Positions 17,337-24,242 of a DNA stretch of 49,341 bases are shown here, piece after piece. A program made the translations under genes and the position numbers. Position 1 is the stretch's first letter. Each line of letters starts with the position of its first letter. Below the pieces are notes generated by a model. It saw nothing but the letters and a program-made list of their open reading frames with translations. It was not told the DNA's origin and did no database searches. Source of the stretch: Candidatus Thiodiazotropha sp. (ex Epidulcina cf. delphinae) (GTDB lineage: Bacteria; Pseudomonadota; Gammaproteobacteria; Chromatiales; Chromatiaceae); contig JAHXHR010000009.1 in the NCBI GenBank assembly GCA_025656505.1, positions 1-49,341 on the forward strand, given 5' to 3'.

Positions 17337-17807
17337 CTAGGCGAGTTGCACCGAGGTAGTGCCTGCCTGGCGTAGAATGACGACTTGATAGCCCGGATCA
17401 CCGCCCTTCCGACCAGTGAGCCGCCTAAGCGGAAGAAGCCCGGCAATCAGCCCCAATAGACCGCCGACGACCAGTGAGAGTTCCCCACCATGCCAAGCAA
17501 AATGAGCAGTCAGGCCCTGCATCAGGATCGCCGCCGCGATCATACAGACGAGCGGAAGGAGATAGGCCAGCACAGAGACTTTGAGAAGCGTCTGCTCCCG
17601 TAACCCGATGATGACCCGCTCCCCCGGTTTTGCCTGTATAGGATTGAGCACCGTCAGTTGGTTGTGACGACGTTTAAAAAGTCCCGCGAGCAGTGTAGTA
17701 CTGCAACCGCCGGCACTCCGGCATGAGCCGCAAGCGGCGCGTTGCTCCGTTACGACGACGGCATATTGTTCATCCAGGCTGACAACGGTGGCGGGCTCCT
17801 CAATCAT
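17337..17807 (-). CDS. rseC: RseC/MucC family protein
   Basis: The 156-residue inner-membrane protein has a cytoplasmic N-terminal part with the cysteine motif C-G-S-C-R-S-A-G-G-C (about residues 22-31), then two hydrophobic segments (about 78-97 and 106-126). This is the RseC pattern. RseC homologues modulate sigma-E or supply electrons to SoxR through a redox cofactor at these cysteines; which applies here is open. It overlaps the rseB stop by 8 bp. Confidence 0.88.
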   Translation of the reverse strand: MIEEPATVVSLDEQYAVVVTEQRAACGSCRSAGGCSTTLLAGLFKRRHNQLTVLNPIQAKPGERVIIGLREQTLLKVSVLAYLLPLVCMIAAAILMQGLTAHFAWHGGELSLVVGGLLGLIAGLLPLRRLTGRKGGDPGYQVVILRQAGTTSVQLA

Positions 17808-18798
17808 TTGCGGATTTGGGTTGCATGCCCTGAACCACGCCGAGAATCGTCACCGCAGGCACTTCGCCGACCGCCGTCACCTGATAGCCATGGACCTGCC
17901 CACCCCAGGCGTTAATAGCGCCCAACCGGGAGACGCCTCTAAACGCCTCCTCCCTCGTTTCAGCCTCGACAAAGACGGAGAGCGAACCCAAACCGTCGCT
18001 GAAAACGTACTGCTCAATGGGCGCTTTACCCGCAGGATCGTGCAGTTGATGCTGCATACTCAGTCTGAAACCGTTCGGCAGGCGCAGAAAATCCCATTTG
18101 CCGGATAGTTCCCGGGACATTTCCATCGCCTTTTCGGCATGATTTTTCAACTTGTAGGTAAAGAGCGACTCTCTGTGGTGCAGCTCGCTGATTTCGGCGA
18201 CACCGATTTGCAGATCGGTAAACATCGTCTGTTCGATCGGTTTACCTCGTTCGTTCAACAGATCGGTCTTCAGCGGCAAGCCGCTGTCGTTGTCGAGAAA
18301 AAAACGGTAGCCGTAGCGCAGACGATCTTTAGGCAGGATCACCACCACATGGGTCTGCCGATCGGCAATGCGGGTTTTGCCGGTATTTTGGAAACCGTAG
18401 TGATCCTCCAGCCGGGCCAGATCCTGGGGTAGAAGATGCAAGAACTTCTTGCCGGGGGAACGCTTGTCCACGGAAACTTCATGGGACTCCGGCAAAACGC
18501 AGGTAACCGATTCCTCATCGCGTATCACTTCCCGAGGCGCGCCGTTAAGCGACATCAGGCTCTCTCTCACACGATCCCCTTCGACTGCGTGAACGATTTT
18601 CATGGATTCAAGCTGATTATCGTGCAAGTAAATAAAGGTGCCCTGATAACTCAACTTCTGCACTGCCTCCATCATCTTCTCCAACCAGTCCCGCGGAGAA
18701 GGACCGTCACTGCCGATGGCCGGCCGGCAGAGCGCCATGAAGACACAGAGACCCAGGGTGACTTGATTGAGAATTCTTTTAACCGGCGTTGGACTCAT
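17800..18798 (-). CDS. rseB: sigma-E regulatory protein RseB/MucB
   Basis: RseB binds the periplasmic part of the anti-sigma factor and shields it from DegS-type cleavage; it also senses mislocalised lipoproteins and LPS. The 332-residue product has a signal peptide (about residues 1-28) and the MucB N-terminal domain with S-Y-Q-G-T-F-I-Y-L-H (about 49-58). The smaller C-terminal domain includes W-D-F-L-R-L-P-N-G-F. It lies 27 bp after rseA and overlaps rseC. Confidence 0.92.
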   Translation of the reverse strand: MSPTPVKRILNQVTLGLCVFMALCRPAIGSDGPSPRDWLEKMMEAVQKLSYQGTFIYLHDNQLESMKIVHAVEGDRVRESLMSLNGAPREVIRDEESVTCVLPESHEVSVDKRSPGKKFLHLLPQDLARLEDHYGFQNTGKTRIADRQTHVVVILPKDRLRYGYRFFLDNDSGLPLKTDLLNERGKPIEQTMFTDLQIGVAEISELHHRESLFTYKLKNHAEKAMEMSRELSGKWDFLRLPNGFRLSMQHQLHDPAGKAPIEQYVFSDGLGSLSVFVEAETREEAFRGVSRLGAINAWGGQVHGYQVTAVGEVPAVTILGVVQGMQPKSAND

Positions 18799-18825
18799 CC
18801 CGTTTGCTCTTTCTCTCTGTGCCGG

Positions 18826-19404
18826 TTATTGCTTGTTTTCGTCATAACTGACGAAGGTGGCATACGGCATGATACCCTTGATATTGCTTGTGGGAGAGAG
18901 TTCTTGATGATTCACCAGATAGGCATTGAGTCGCGATTCGACCTTGGGTTTCTTGAGCAGTTCCCAGCGGGTTCCGTCTTCGGCCACATAGAGGGTCTTG
19001 GTCTCAGGAAGTCGGTTGGTCGCCACTGTTTGTTGCGGCGCCTCGGAACCTTCCGGGTTGATCATCTGCGGCGCCAGCACCACCGCCACCGCAGCCACGG
19101 AAGCCGCCACCGCCAGTCCGGTGAGTGTCCGTTTCCTCGGCTGTGCCGAACGTCTCAGCGCGGCCGGCGCCAGCACCACCGGCTCATCTTCCAAGCGGCC
19201 GCTGATGGCGCGGGCCATGCCGGCGTGGTGAAGCGGACCGAGTTCGCTGCGCATCGCATCACCGATCAGGTGGTAATACGACCAAATATCCCGGCTTGAC
19301 GGGTTTTGTTTCAGCTTGTTGATTTCATCCGAAATTTCGCTTTCCGGTAATTCATCGTCCACCAGTGCGGACAGCCTTTCAAACGCTTGCTCAGTCATTT
19401 TCAT
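18826..19404 (-). CDS. rseA: anti-sigma-E factor RseA/MucA
   Basis: A 192-residue single-pass membrane protein that holds sigma-E at the membrane. The N-terminal cytoplasmic domain shows L-S-A-L-V-D-D-E-L-P-E-S-E (about residues 10-22), W-x-x-Y-H-L-I-G-D-A-M-R (about 41-52), the usual sigma-binding block. A hydrophobic segment (about 93-112) is followed by a periplasmic tail. Regulated proteolysis of this tail would release RpoE. It starts 10 bp after the rpoE stop. Confidence 0.92.
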   Translation of the reverse strand: MKMTEQAFERLSALVDDELPESEISDEINKLKQNPSSRDIWSYYHLIGDAMRSELGPLHHAGMARAISGRLEDEPVVLAPAALRRSAQPRKRTLTGLAVAASVAAVAVVLAPQMINPEGSEAPQQTVATNRLPETKTLYVAEDGTRWELLKKPKVESRLNAYLVNHQELSPTSNIKGIMPYATFVSYDENKQ

Positions 19405-19414
19405 AGACCTGACA

Positions 19415-19993
19415 TTAAGGTTTTAACAACGGGCGGAGTTTTTTATCAATCGCTTCGCGCGCCCGGAATATACGCGAACGCACAGTGCCCACGGGGCAGG
19501 ACATGGCATTGGCGATCTCTTCGTAGCTCATACCTTCAAGCTCCCTCAACACAATGGCGGTACGGAGGTCCTCAGGCAGATCGTCGATGGCCTTCTGTAC
19601 AGTCGATGCAATCTCTTCGGTCAATACATGATTCTCAGGTGTGCCTGTCTCCTTTAGACGGGCGCCCACATCCATTTGTTCAGCCATTTCGGCTTCCACA
19701 TCATCGGAGGGGGGGCGACGCCCCTGAGCCACAAGGTAATTTTTCGCCGTGTTGATGGCAATGCGATAGAGCCAAGTATAAAACGCACTATCGCCACGGA
19801 ACTTGGGGATGGCCCGATAGGCCTTGATGAAGGCCTCCTGGGTCACATCCAACACCTCGTGAGGATCCCGGATATAGCGGGAGATCAGATTGGTGATTTT
19901 CTGCTGGTATTTGAGCACCAGCAGGTCAAACGCCTTTTTGTCACCCTGTTGAACCCGTGCTACGAGTTCCTGATCAATTAACCGCTCGCCCAT
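19415..19993 (-). CDS. rpoE: RNA polymerase sigma factor RpoE (AlgU)
   Basis: The extracytoplasmic-stress sigma factor. The 192-residue product from 19993 contains region 2 (F-D-L-L-V-L-K-Y-Q-Q-K-I-T-N-L-I-S-R-Y and D-V-T-Q-E-A-F-I-K-A-Y-R-A) and region 4 (L-P-E-D-L-R-T-A-I-V-L-R-E and M-S-Y-E-E-I-A-N). I chose 19993 (MGERLIDQ) because GAGGAGGT lies upstream; the frame remains open to 20119 but would add 42 atypical residues. A candidate sigma-E promoter sits 48 bp before the start, which would give autoregulation. Confidence 0.95.
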   Translation of the reverse strand: MGERLIDQELVARVQQGDKKAFDLLVLKYQQKITNLISRYIRDPHEVLDVTQEAFIKAYRAIPKFRGDSAFYTWLYRIAINTAKNYLVAQGRRPPSDDVEAEMAEQMDVGARLKETGTPENHVLTEEIASTVQKAIDDLPEDLRTAIVLRELEGMSYEEIANAMSCPVGTVRSRIFRAREAIDKKLRPLLKP

Positions 19994-20040
19994 CCAGGCC
20001 GTTACCTCCTCGCGACCGACACATCCTGCGCACAGTCCCA

Positions 20041-20066
20041 TTGACACTCTATTGTTGGATAAGTTC
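20041..20066 (-). promoter_or_regulatory. candidate sigma-E-type promoter of rpoE
   Basis: On the minus strand GAACTT (20066-20061) is followed after 16 bases by TCAA (20044-20041). This resembles the sigma-E pattern GGAACTT-N16-TCnnA, though the -10 element is imperfect. The position, about 50 bp upstream of the chosen start, fits the autoregulation known for this operon. Confidence 0.5.
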
Positions 20067-20192
20067 TCGCAACTCTCGCTTCCATTGATCCAGGGCAATG
20101 TTTCATACTGAAATTCCACTGAACAGCAATTTAAACCAGGATGCGCTTCATCTGGATGCGCATTATCACTGTTACGACCTTGCCCCGCAAAT

Positions 20193-20298
20193 TATTAACC
20201 CGGCGACCTGATAGGCGTGCTACAGTGGCGTTTTGACGCCTTATTGTAGGCAGGTACATATCGGCTGAATGCAACATAATTAGGTCGCCGGGTTAATA
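20193..20298. repeat. 106-bp element with 17-bp perfect terminal inverted repeats (family R1)
   Basis: TATTAACCCGGCGACCT at 20193-20209 is repeated exactly inverted at 20282-20298. The interior contains a further small hairpin (GGCGT-TTTG-ACGCC). The right edge runs into the A of the nadB ATG. Related imperfect or half copies occur at 7748, 13677, 15552 and 22389, so it is a family dispersed in short intergenic gaps. No coding capacity. Confidence 0.8.
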
Positions 20299-21917
20299 TG
20301 ACAACAGACCACCTCCACGACATCCTCATCATCGGCAGCGGCGCTGCCGGTTTGAGCCTGGCCCTGCACCTGGATGTGCGGCTGAAAATCGCGGTGATCT
20401 CCAAGCGGGAGTTGGAAGAGACCAATACATACTACGCCCAGGGAGGCATATCGGTGGTCCTGGACGAGGAAGACAGTATCGCCTCCCATGTCAAGGATAC
20501 CCTTGTTGCAGGCGCCGGTCTGTGTGATGAAGAGACGGTTCAACTGGTGGTGGAAAACGGCCCGATGAATATCGACTGGCTGCTTAAGGGCGGGGTCAAT
20601 TTCACCAAAGACGACGCCTCATCCTCCAGCGGCGGCTATCATCTGACCCGGGAAGGCGGACACTCCCATCGCCGGGTGATCCACGCAGCGGACGCCACCG
20701 GAAAAGAGGTGGAGAGCACCTTGCAGGCACAAGTCATGGCGCGCCCGAATATCGAGGTCTTCGAACACCACATCGCCATTGACCTGATCACCAGCAACCG
20801 TTGCCGAAACAAGCAACAGAAACACTGCTACGGCGCCTACATCCTCGACCATGAGAGCAATCAAGTGGAGACCTTTCGCGCCCGCTTCGTGGTCCTGGCA
20901 ACCGGTGGCGCAAGCAAGGTTTATCAGTACACCAGCAATCCGGTTGTCTCCACCGGAGACGGTATCGCCATGGCCTGGCGGGCGGGGTGCCGGGTCGCCA
21001 ACATGGAATTCATCCAGTTCCATCCTACCTGCCTCTACCACCCGGAGGCCAAGAGTTTCCTCATCTCCGAAGCGGTCAGAGGGGAAGGCGGACAATTGAA
21101 ACTGCCCGACGGCAGCCGTTTCATGCATCGCTTCGACGAACGTCTGGAGCTGGCGCCCCGGGATATCGTCGCCCGCGCCATCGACCATGAAATGAAGCGT
21201 CTCGGCGCCGACTGTATCTATCTGGATATCAGTCATAAACCGGCCGAGTTCACCCAGGAGCACTTTCCCACCATCTATCACCGCTGTCTCGGCTTCGGCA
21301 TCGACATCACTCAACAGCCGATTCCGGTCGTGCCGGCCGCTCATTACACTTGTGGCGGGGTGATGGCGGACCACCGCGCACGCACCGACATTAACAGTCT
21401 CTACGTGATCGGCGAGAGCGCCTATACCGGTCTGCACGGCGCCAACCGTATGGCCAGCAACTCCTTGCTGGAGTGCCTGGTGTTCGCCAATCTCGCGGCC
21501 AAAGACATCCATGCCTTGGAAGCGGAAACCCCCGAGCCGCCATGCCTTGCCCCTTGGGACGAGAGCCGGGTCACCGAACCTGATGAAGAGGTGGTGGTTT
21601 CCCACAACTGGGATGAACTGCGCCATTTCATGTGGGACTATGTGGGGATCGTGCGCAGCAACAAGCGTCTGGTGCGGGCACGCCGCCGGGTCGACCTGCT
21701 GCAGCGCGAAATCGTCGAGTACTACAGTAATTTCCGCGTCAGTATGGATCTGCTCGAACTGCGTAATCTGGTCGATGTGGCCGATATGATCATCCGTTCG
21801 GCCCAGTGCCGGCGGGAGAGCCGCGGCTTGCATTTCACCATCGATTTTCCCTATCCGGATGACCGGGTGCAGAAAAAACCCACGGTGTTGATACCTGAGA
21901 GTTACTGTCCCTTCTGA
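20298..21917 (+). CDS. nadB: L-aspartate oxidase
   Basis: A flavoprotein that oxidises aspartate to iminoaspartate, the first step of NAD synthesis. The FAD-binding motif [10 protein letters not shown] lies at residues 11-20, Y-Y-A-Q-G-G-I at about 46-52, the H-P-T-C-L-Y region near 243, and H-Y-T-C-G-G-V near 352. The 539 residues match NadB rather than SdhA. It is divergent from rpoE, as in E. coli. The start is fixed by family alignment, yet the bases before it are the end of an R1 element (CCGGGTTAAT) and include no Shine-Dalgarno sequence. Confidence 0.95.
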   Translation: MTTDHLHDILIIGSGAAGLSLALHLDVRLKIAVISKRELEETNTYYAQGGISVVLDEEDSIASHVKDTLVAGAGLCDEETVQLVVENGPMNIDWLLKGGVNFTKDDASSSSGGYHLTREGGHSHRRVIHAADATGKEVESTLQAQVMARPNIEVFEHHIAIDLITSNRCRNKQQKHCYGAYILDHESNQVETFRARFVVLATGGASKVYQYTSNPVVSTGDGIAMAWRAGCRVANMEFIQFHPTCLYHPEAKSFLISEAVRGEGGQLKLPDGSRFMHRFDERLELAPRDIVARAIDHEMKRLGADCIYLDISHKPAEFTQEHFPTIYHRCLGFGIDITQQPIPVVPAAHYTCGGVMADHRARTDINSLYVIGESAYTGLHGANRMASNSLLECLVFANLAAKDIHALEAETPEPPCLAPWDESRVTEPDEEVVVSHNWDELRHFMWDYVGIVRSNKRLVRARRRVDLLQREIVEYYSNFRVSMDLLELRNLVDVADMIIRSAQCRRESRGLHFTIDFPYPDDRVQKKPTVLIPESYCPF

Positions 21918-22351
21918 TTGAATCCGCCGAATTTCAACAGGATTCTCAATCTGCGTACCTGCTCGTTCGGCAATGCATCCCCGAACAGCACCATGGTCAG
22001 CCTGCGCGGCCCTTGCCCGGAATCGAATCGCAAAAGAATAAGCCAGGGGGTGACGAGGCTGTCCGGCCTGATCTTTGCGACCAGGCGTCGCCCGTCCCCC
22101 AGGGTTAATCTTGACCTGCCGCTACTCACTATCCTTGCCTCGATCACCCGTCGGCTATTTACGCCCTTCCCGCATCGAAGCCGCCAGAAAGCGTATAGCG
22201 CCAACAGTGACAACAACAGCAGTTTATCCGGCAGCGCCAAGGGCGCAAAAACGGTGACCGATAACGCCAGGGCATGGGTCGCCAAATGCCAAAGGAGAAG
22301 TTGGCGTGAAGGGACCGGTATCAACCTCACGGCAGGCATTTTCTTTTGCAT
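21902..22351 (-). CDS. YgfX-family membrane protein (CptA-like)
   Basis: The 149-residue protein has two adjoining hydrophobic segments in its N-terminal third (about residues 19-53, [13 protein letters not shown] and [13 protein letters not shown]), followed by a beta-rich cytoplasmic tail ending in R-R-L-R-I-L-L-K. This matches the YgfX family. In E. coli YgfX is paired with SdhE and has been described as a toxin of cytoskeletal proteins. Here sdhE is not next to it. Its 3' end overlaps nadB by 16 bp on the opposite strand. The nearby nadB supports the call, as nadB, rpoE and ygfX often cluster. Confidence 0.7.
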   Translation of the reverse strand: MQKKMPAVRLIPVPSRQLLLWHLATHALALSVTVFAPLALPDKLLLLSLLALYAFWRLRCGKGVNSRRVIEARIVSSGRSRLTLGDGRRLVAKIRPDSLVTPWLILLRFDSGQGPRRLTMVLFGDALPNEQVRRLRILLKFGGFNQKGQ

Positions 22352-22896
22352 CCTCGCCGCCTCCCTGCGGCTTTATCAAGGCGTAGATATTAACCTGGCG
22401 ACATATTAGGCCATCGGATTAATAACTAAAGTTTCACGCTTTTTCTTAATGCGACCATGCGTAGTAGTACAGTGATCAATGAATTTTGCGTTGGTTTGCC
22501 CGGTTTAGGGCAAACACTAACAAAATCATCATCAAGAGCGGCTTGAGTGATGAGTTTTCTCACATCGGAAAACGCAAAGTGCTTTCGATTATTGATAGCG
22601 TAACAACGCCTTGGCGTATGATCAAGACGATCAGCGTATATCCATGTGATCGTCGGTGCCATCATGTAGAAATTGAGGTGATTGGTAACGGAATGAGGAT
22701 TCCTGGTTTGGCTTTTTGCACTACCGATATCCTGCTTGATGAGGTGGCCTACAGTTTCTCTGTCTACATTTAATCATCAACGTTACCGTTAACAACTCAA
22801 GACTCGATAATCGATGCGCTGAGTCGGCGCTTTCGATGCGGCACTTTCAGCCGCTAGTTACTTTGCGCTTCGTGGCGTAACCTTAATTTGATTCGT
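22352..22896. other. gene-poor gap with a degenerate R1 repeat
   Basis: A short palindromic relic (22389-22423, ATTAACCTGGCGACA and its imperfect inverse ending in CGGATTAAT) resembles the R1 ends. Small open frames on both strands between 22426 and 22773 overlap each other and match no family I know. GTTTCAC at 22431 recalls the palindrome at the recombinase start, but too weakly to call a second site. Confidence 0.35.
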
Positions 22897-23190
22897 TCAC
22901 GCGAACTCCAGCGCTTGGTATTCATTGAGATCCACCACCTTCTTGGCTTGCCACAGGTCGTAATTGTCCTGCATCAGCATCCAGCTTTCAGGGGATCGCC
23001 CCAGCACCTTGGAGAGCTTGAGCGCCATTTCAGAGGACACGCCGGTTTTCTCGTTGACCAGTCGGCTCACCAGTCCGGTGCTGACCTTCAACTGCCGGGC
23101 CAGTTCGTTCGAGCCAATGTTATTGGGTTCCAGGTACACCCGCTTGATGAAGGCCCCTGGGTGCATCGGGTTATGCTGTTCAATACTCAT
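22897..23190 (-). CDS. higA: HigA-type antitoxin (XRE family)
   Basis: The 97-residue protein begins with the HigA hallmark M-H-P-G-A-F-I-K-R (about residues 9-17). It contains a helix-turn-helix (L-A-R-Q-L-K-V-S-T-G-L-V-S-R-L-V-N-E-K-T-G-V, about 30-51) and A-L-K-L-S-K-V-L-G-R-S-P-E-S-W. It would neutralise the adjacent RelE-like toxin and repress the pair. Its ATG overlaps the toxin stop in TGATG, the toxin-first order typical of HigBA. The C-terminal N-E-Y-Q-A-L-E-F-A is a plausible flexible toxin-binding tail. Confidence 0.92.
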   Translation of the reverse strand: MSIEQHNPMHPGAFIKRVYLEPNNIGSNELARQLKVSTGLVSRLVNEKTGVSSEMALKLSKVLGRSPESWMLMQDNYDLWQAKKVVDLNEYQALEFA

Positions 23191-23468
23191 CAGTGATAGT
23201 CCTCATAATTCACAACATAGGCGTGGCCATCCACAAACTCGAACACGATCCGCCAGTTACCGCTAACAGTGATTGACCACTGCCTCGCTCGGTCGCCTTT
23301 AAGGGCGTGTAAGCGCCAGCCGGGAATGTCCATATCCTCAACGCTAAACGCTGTGTGCAAAGCTTGTAGCCGCTCTTCCAGGCGGGCCTCGTGGTCGTGT
23401 TGAATCCCCGCCGTACTGCCCTTGGTGAAGAATTTTTCAAGCCCTTTATGCTTGAAGCTTATGATCAT
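23190..23468 (-). CDS. higB: HigB-type toxin (RelE/ParE superfamily)
   Basis: The 92-residue protein reads M-I-I-S-F-K-H-K-G-L-E-K-F-F at its start, D-I-P-G-W-R-L-H-A-L-K-G in the middle and W-R-I-V-F-E-F, with Y-V-V-N-Y-E-D-Y-H at the end. This is the HigB/YoeB-like mRNA interferase pattern, cutting mRNA on ribosomes. I use the ATG at 23468; a TTG at 23495 would add nine residues that the family lacks. Toxin comes first, antitoxin follows with a one-base overlap. The pair sits 35 bp from a tyrosine recombinase gene, consistent with a mobile module. Confidence 0.92.
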   Translation of the reverse strand: MIISFKHKGLEKFFTKGSTAGIQHDHEARLEERLQALHTAFSVEDMDIPGWRLHALKGDRARQWSITVSGNWRIVFEFVDGHAYVVNYEDYH

Positions 23469-23503
23469 AATAGCTCGACGTTTACCGTTGTGCAACAGTA
23501 ATA

Positions 23504-24193
23504 TTATTGTTTTCCCCAGCTCTTATTGGCCTGGTTCCAATAGCTCATTTGTAAATCGTGTGCCTCCTGCCCTACCACCTGTAAATAAATGGCGGTGGTT
23601 TCCGGGCGCTCATGCCCCATCAGTTTTTGCAGGGTGTAAATGTCGCGCCCACCCAAGGCCATTGCCACGCCAAAGCCGTGGCGGAAGCCTTTGGGGCTGG
23701 CTTGCGGTCCCTCGATGCCTGCGGCATCGAGCACCCGCTTGACCACACGCCAGCCGGTGGCGCGAGACATGGGACGCTTAGGGTCATTCTGGTTGGGCCA
23801 GAGGGGTAATGCGAGTGACGCGCAGCGGCGCCGGTGCTTGCCGCGCAAGTCAAACAGCAAATCCAGGGCGTCTATCAGTTCCGCCGGTACTGGGATTTGC
23901 CGGTAGACCGGGGCCTTAACTTGGCCTTGTTTGGTCAACTTATTTTTCTTGATGGTGCGCAGGGTAATCGAGCAGCGATCAAAGTTGATCCGGTCGCCGG
24001 TCAGCTCCAGGGCTTCGGTGATCCGGGCACCCGTCCAGTGCAGCACCTGGCAAAACAGCCGGTGCCCACGGCTGGGTTGTTCGTTGGCGGCGTTCAAGAA
24101 CAGCTCCCGTTCCCTGGCATCCATATAGAGGCGCTGGCCGCTGGCGGGGTCGAACAGGCGCATTTCGCTGGCAAATTCGGTCATAGTTTCCAT
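23504..24193 (-). CDS. solitary tyrosine recombinase/integrase
   Basis: The 229-residue protein has the catalytic domain and only a short N-terminal arm-type region (about residues 1-45). The first catalytic Arg is in W-T-G-A-R-I-T-E-A-L (about 54-63). The second box is P-K-G-F-R-H-G-F-G, with Lys where most relatives have His before x2-R. It is followed by L-M-G-H-E-R-P-E-T-T-A-I-Y with nucleophile Tyr near residue 203. Such short integrases are carried by small islands and plasmids and may use an integron-like or Xer-like mechanism. A perfect 9-7-9 palindrome overlaps its start. It is probably the mobility gene of the higBA segment. Confidence 0.85.
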   Translation of the reverse strand: METMTEFASEMRLFDPASGQRLYMDARERELFLNAANEQPSRGHRLFCQVLHWTGARITEALELTGDRINFDRCSITLRTIKKNKLTKQGQVKAPVYRQIPVPAELIDALDLLFDLRGKHRRRCASLALPLWPNQNDPKRPMSRATGWRVVKRVLDAAGIEGPQASPKGFRHGFGVAMALGGRDIYTLQKLMGHERPETTAIYLQVVGQEAHDLQMSYWNQANKSWGKQ

Positions 24194-24217
24194 GAAACAC
24201 TTTTTAATAGTGTTTCA
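24193..24217. promoter_or_regulatory. perfect palindrome TGAAACACT-N7-AGTGTTTCA at the recombinase start
   Basis: Two exact 9-bp arms (24193-24201 and 24209-24217) flank a 7-bp centre, TTTTAAT. Further GTTTC/GAAAC repeats surround it (24186-24198 and 24207-24221). The geometry fits a tyrosine-recombinase core site, in which inverted arms flank a 6-8 bp crossover region, or an operator over the recombinase start codon. Confidence 0.5.
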
Positions 24218-24242
24218 CTATACCGGCTATAACCAGGCGATT

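Noticed and set aside
20619-21833. 404-aa open frame antisense to nadB
   Set aside because: It lies wholly inside nadB, which has full family motifs; the antisense product has no recognisable motif and is a codon-bias shadow.
22486-22773. 95-aa frame with TTG start, and an overlapping minus-strand frame
   Set aside because: No family resemblance, no clear ribosome site, and the two frames exclude each other.
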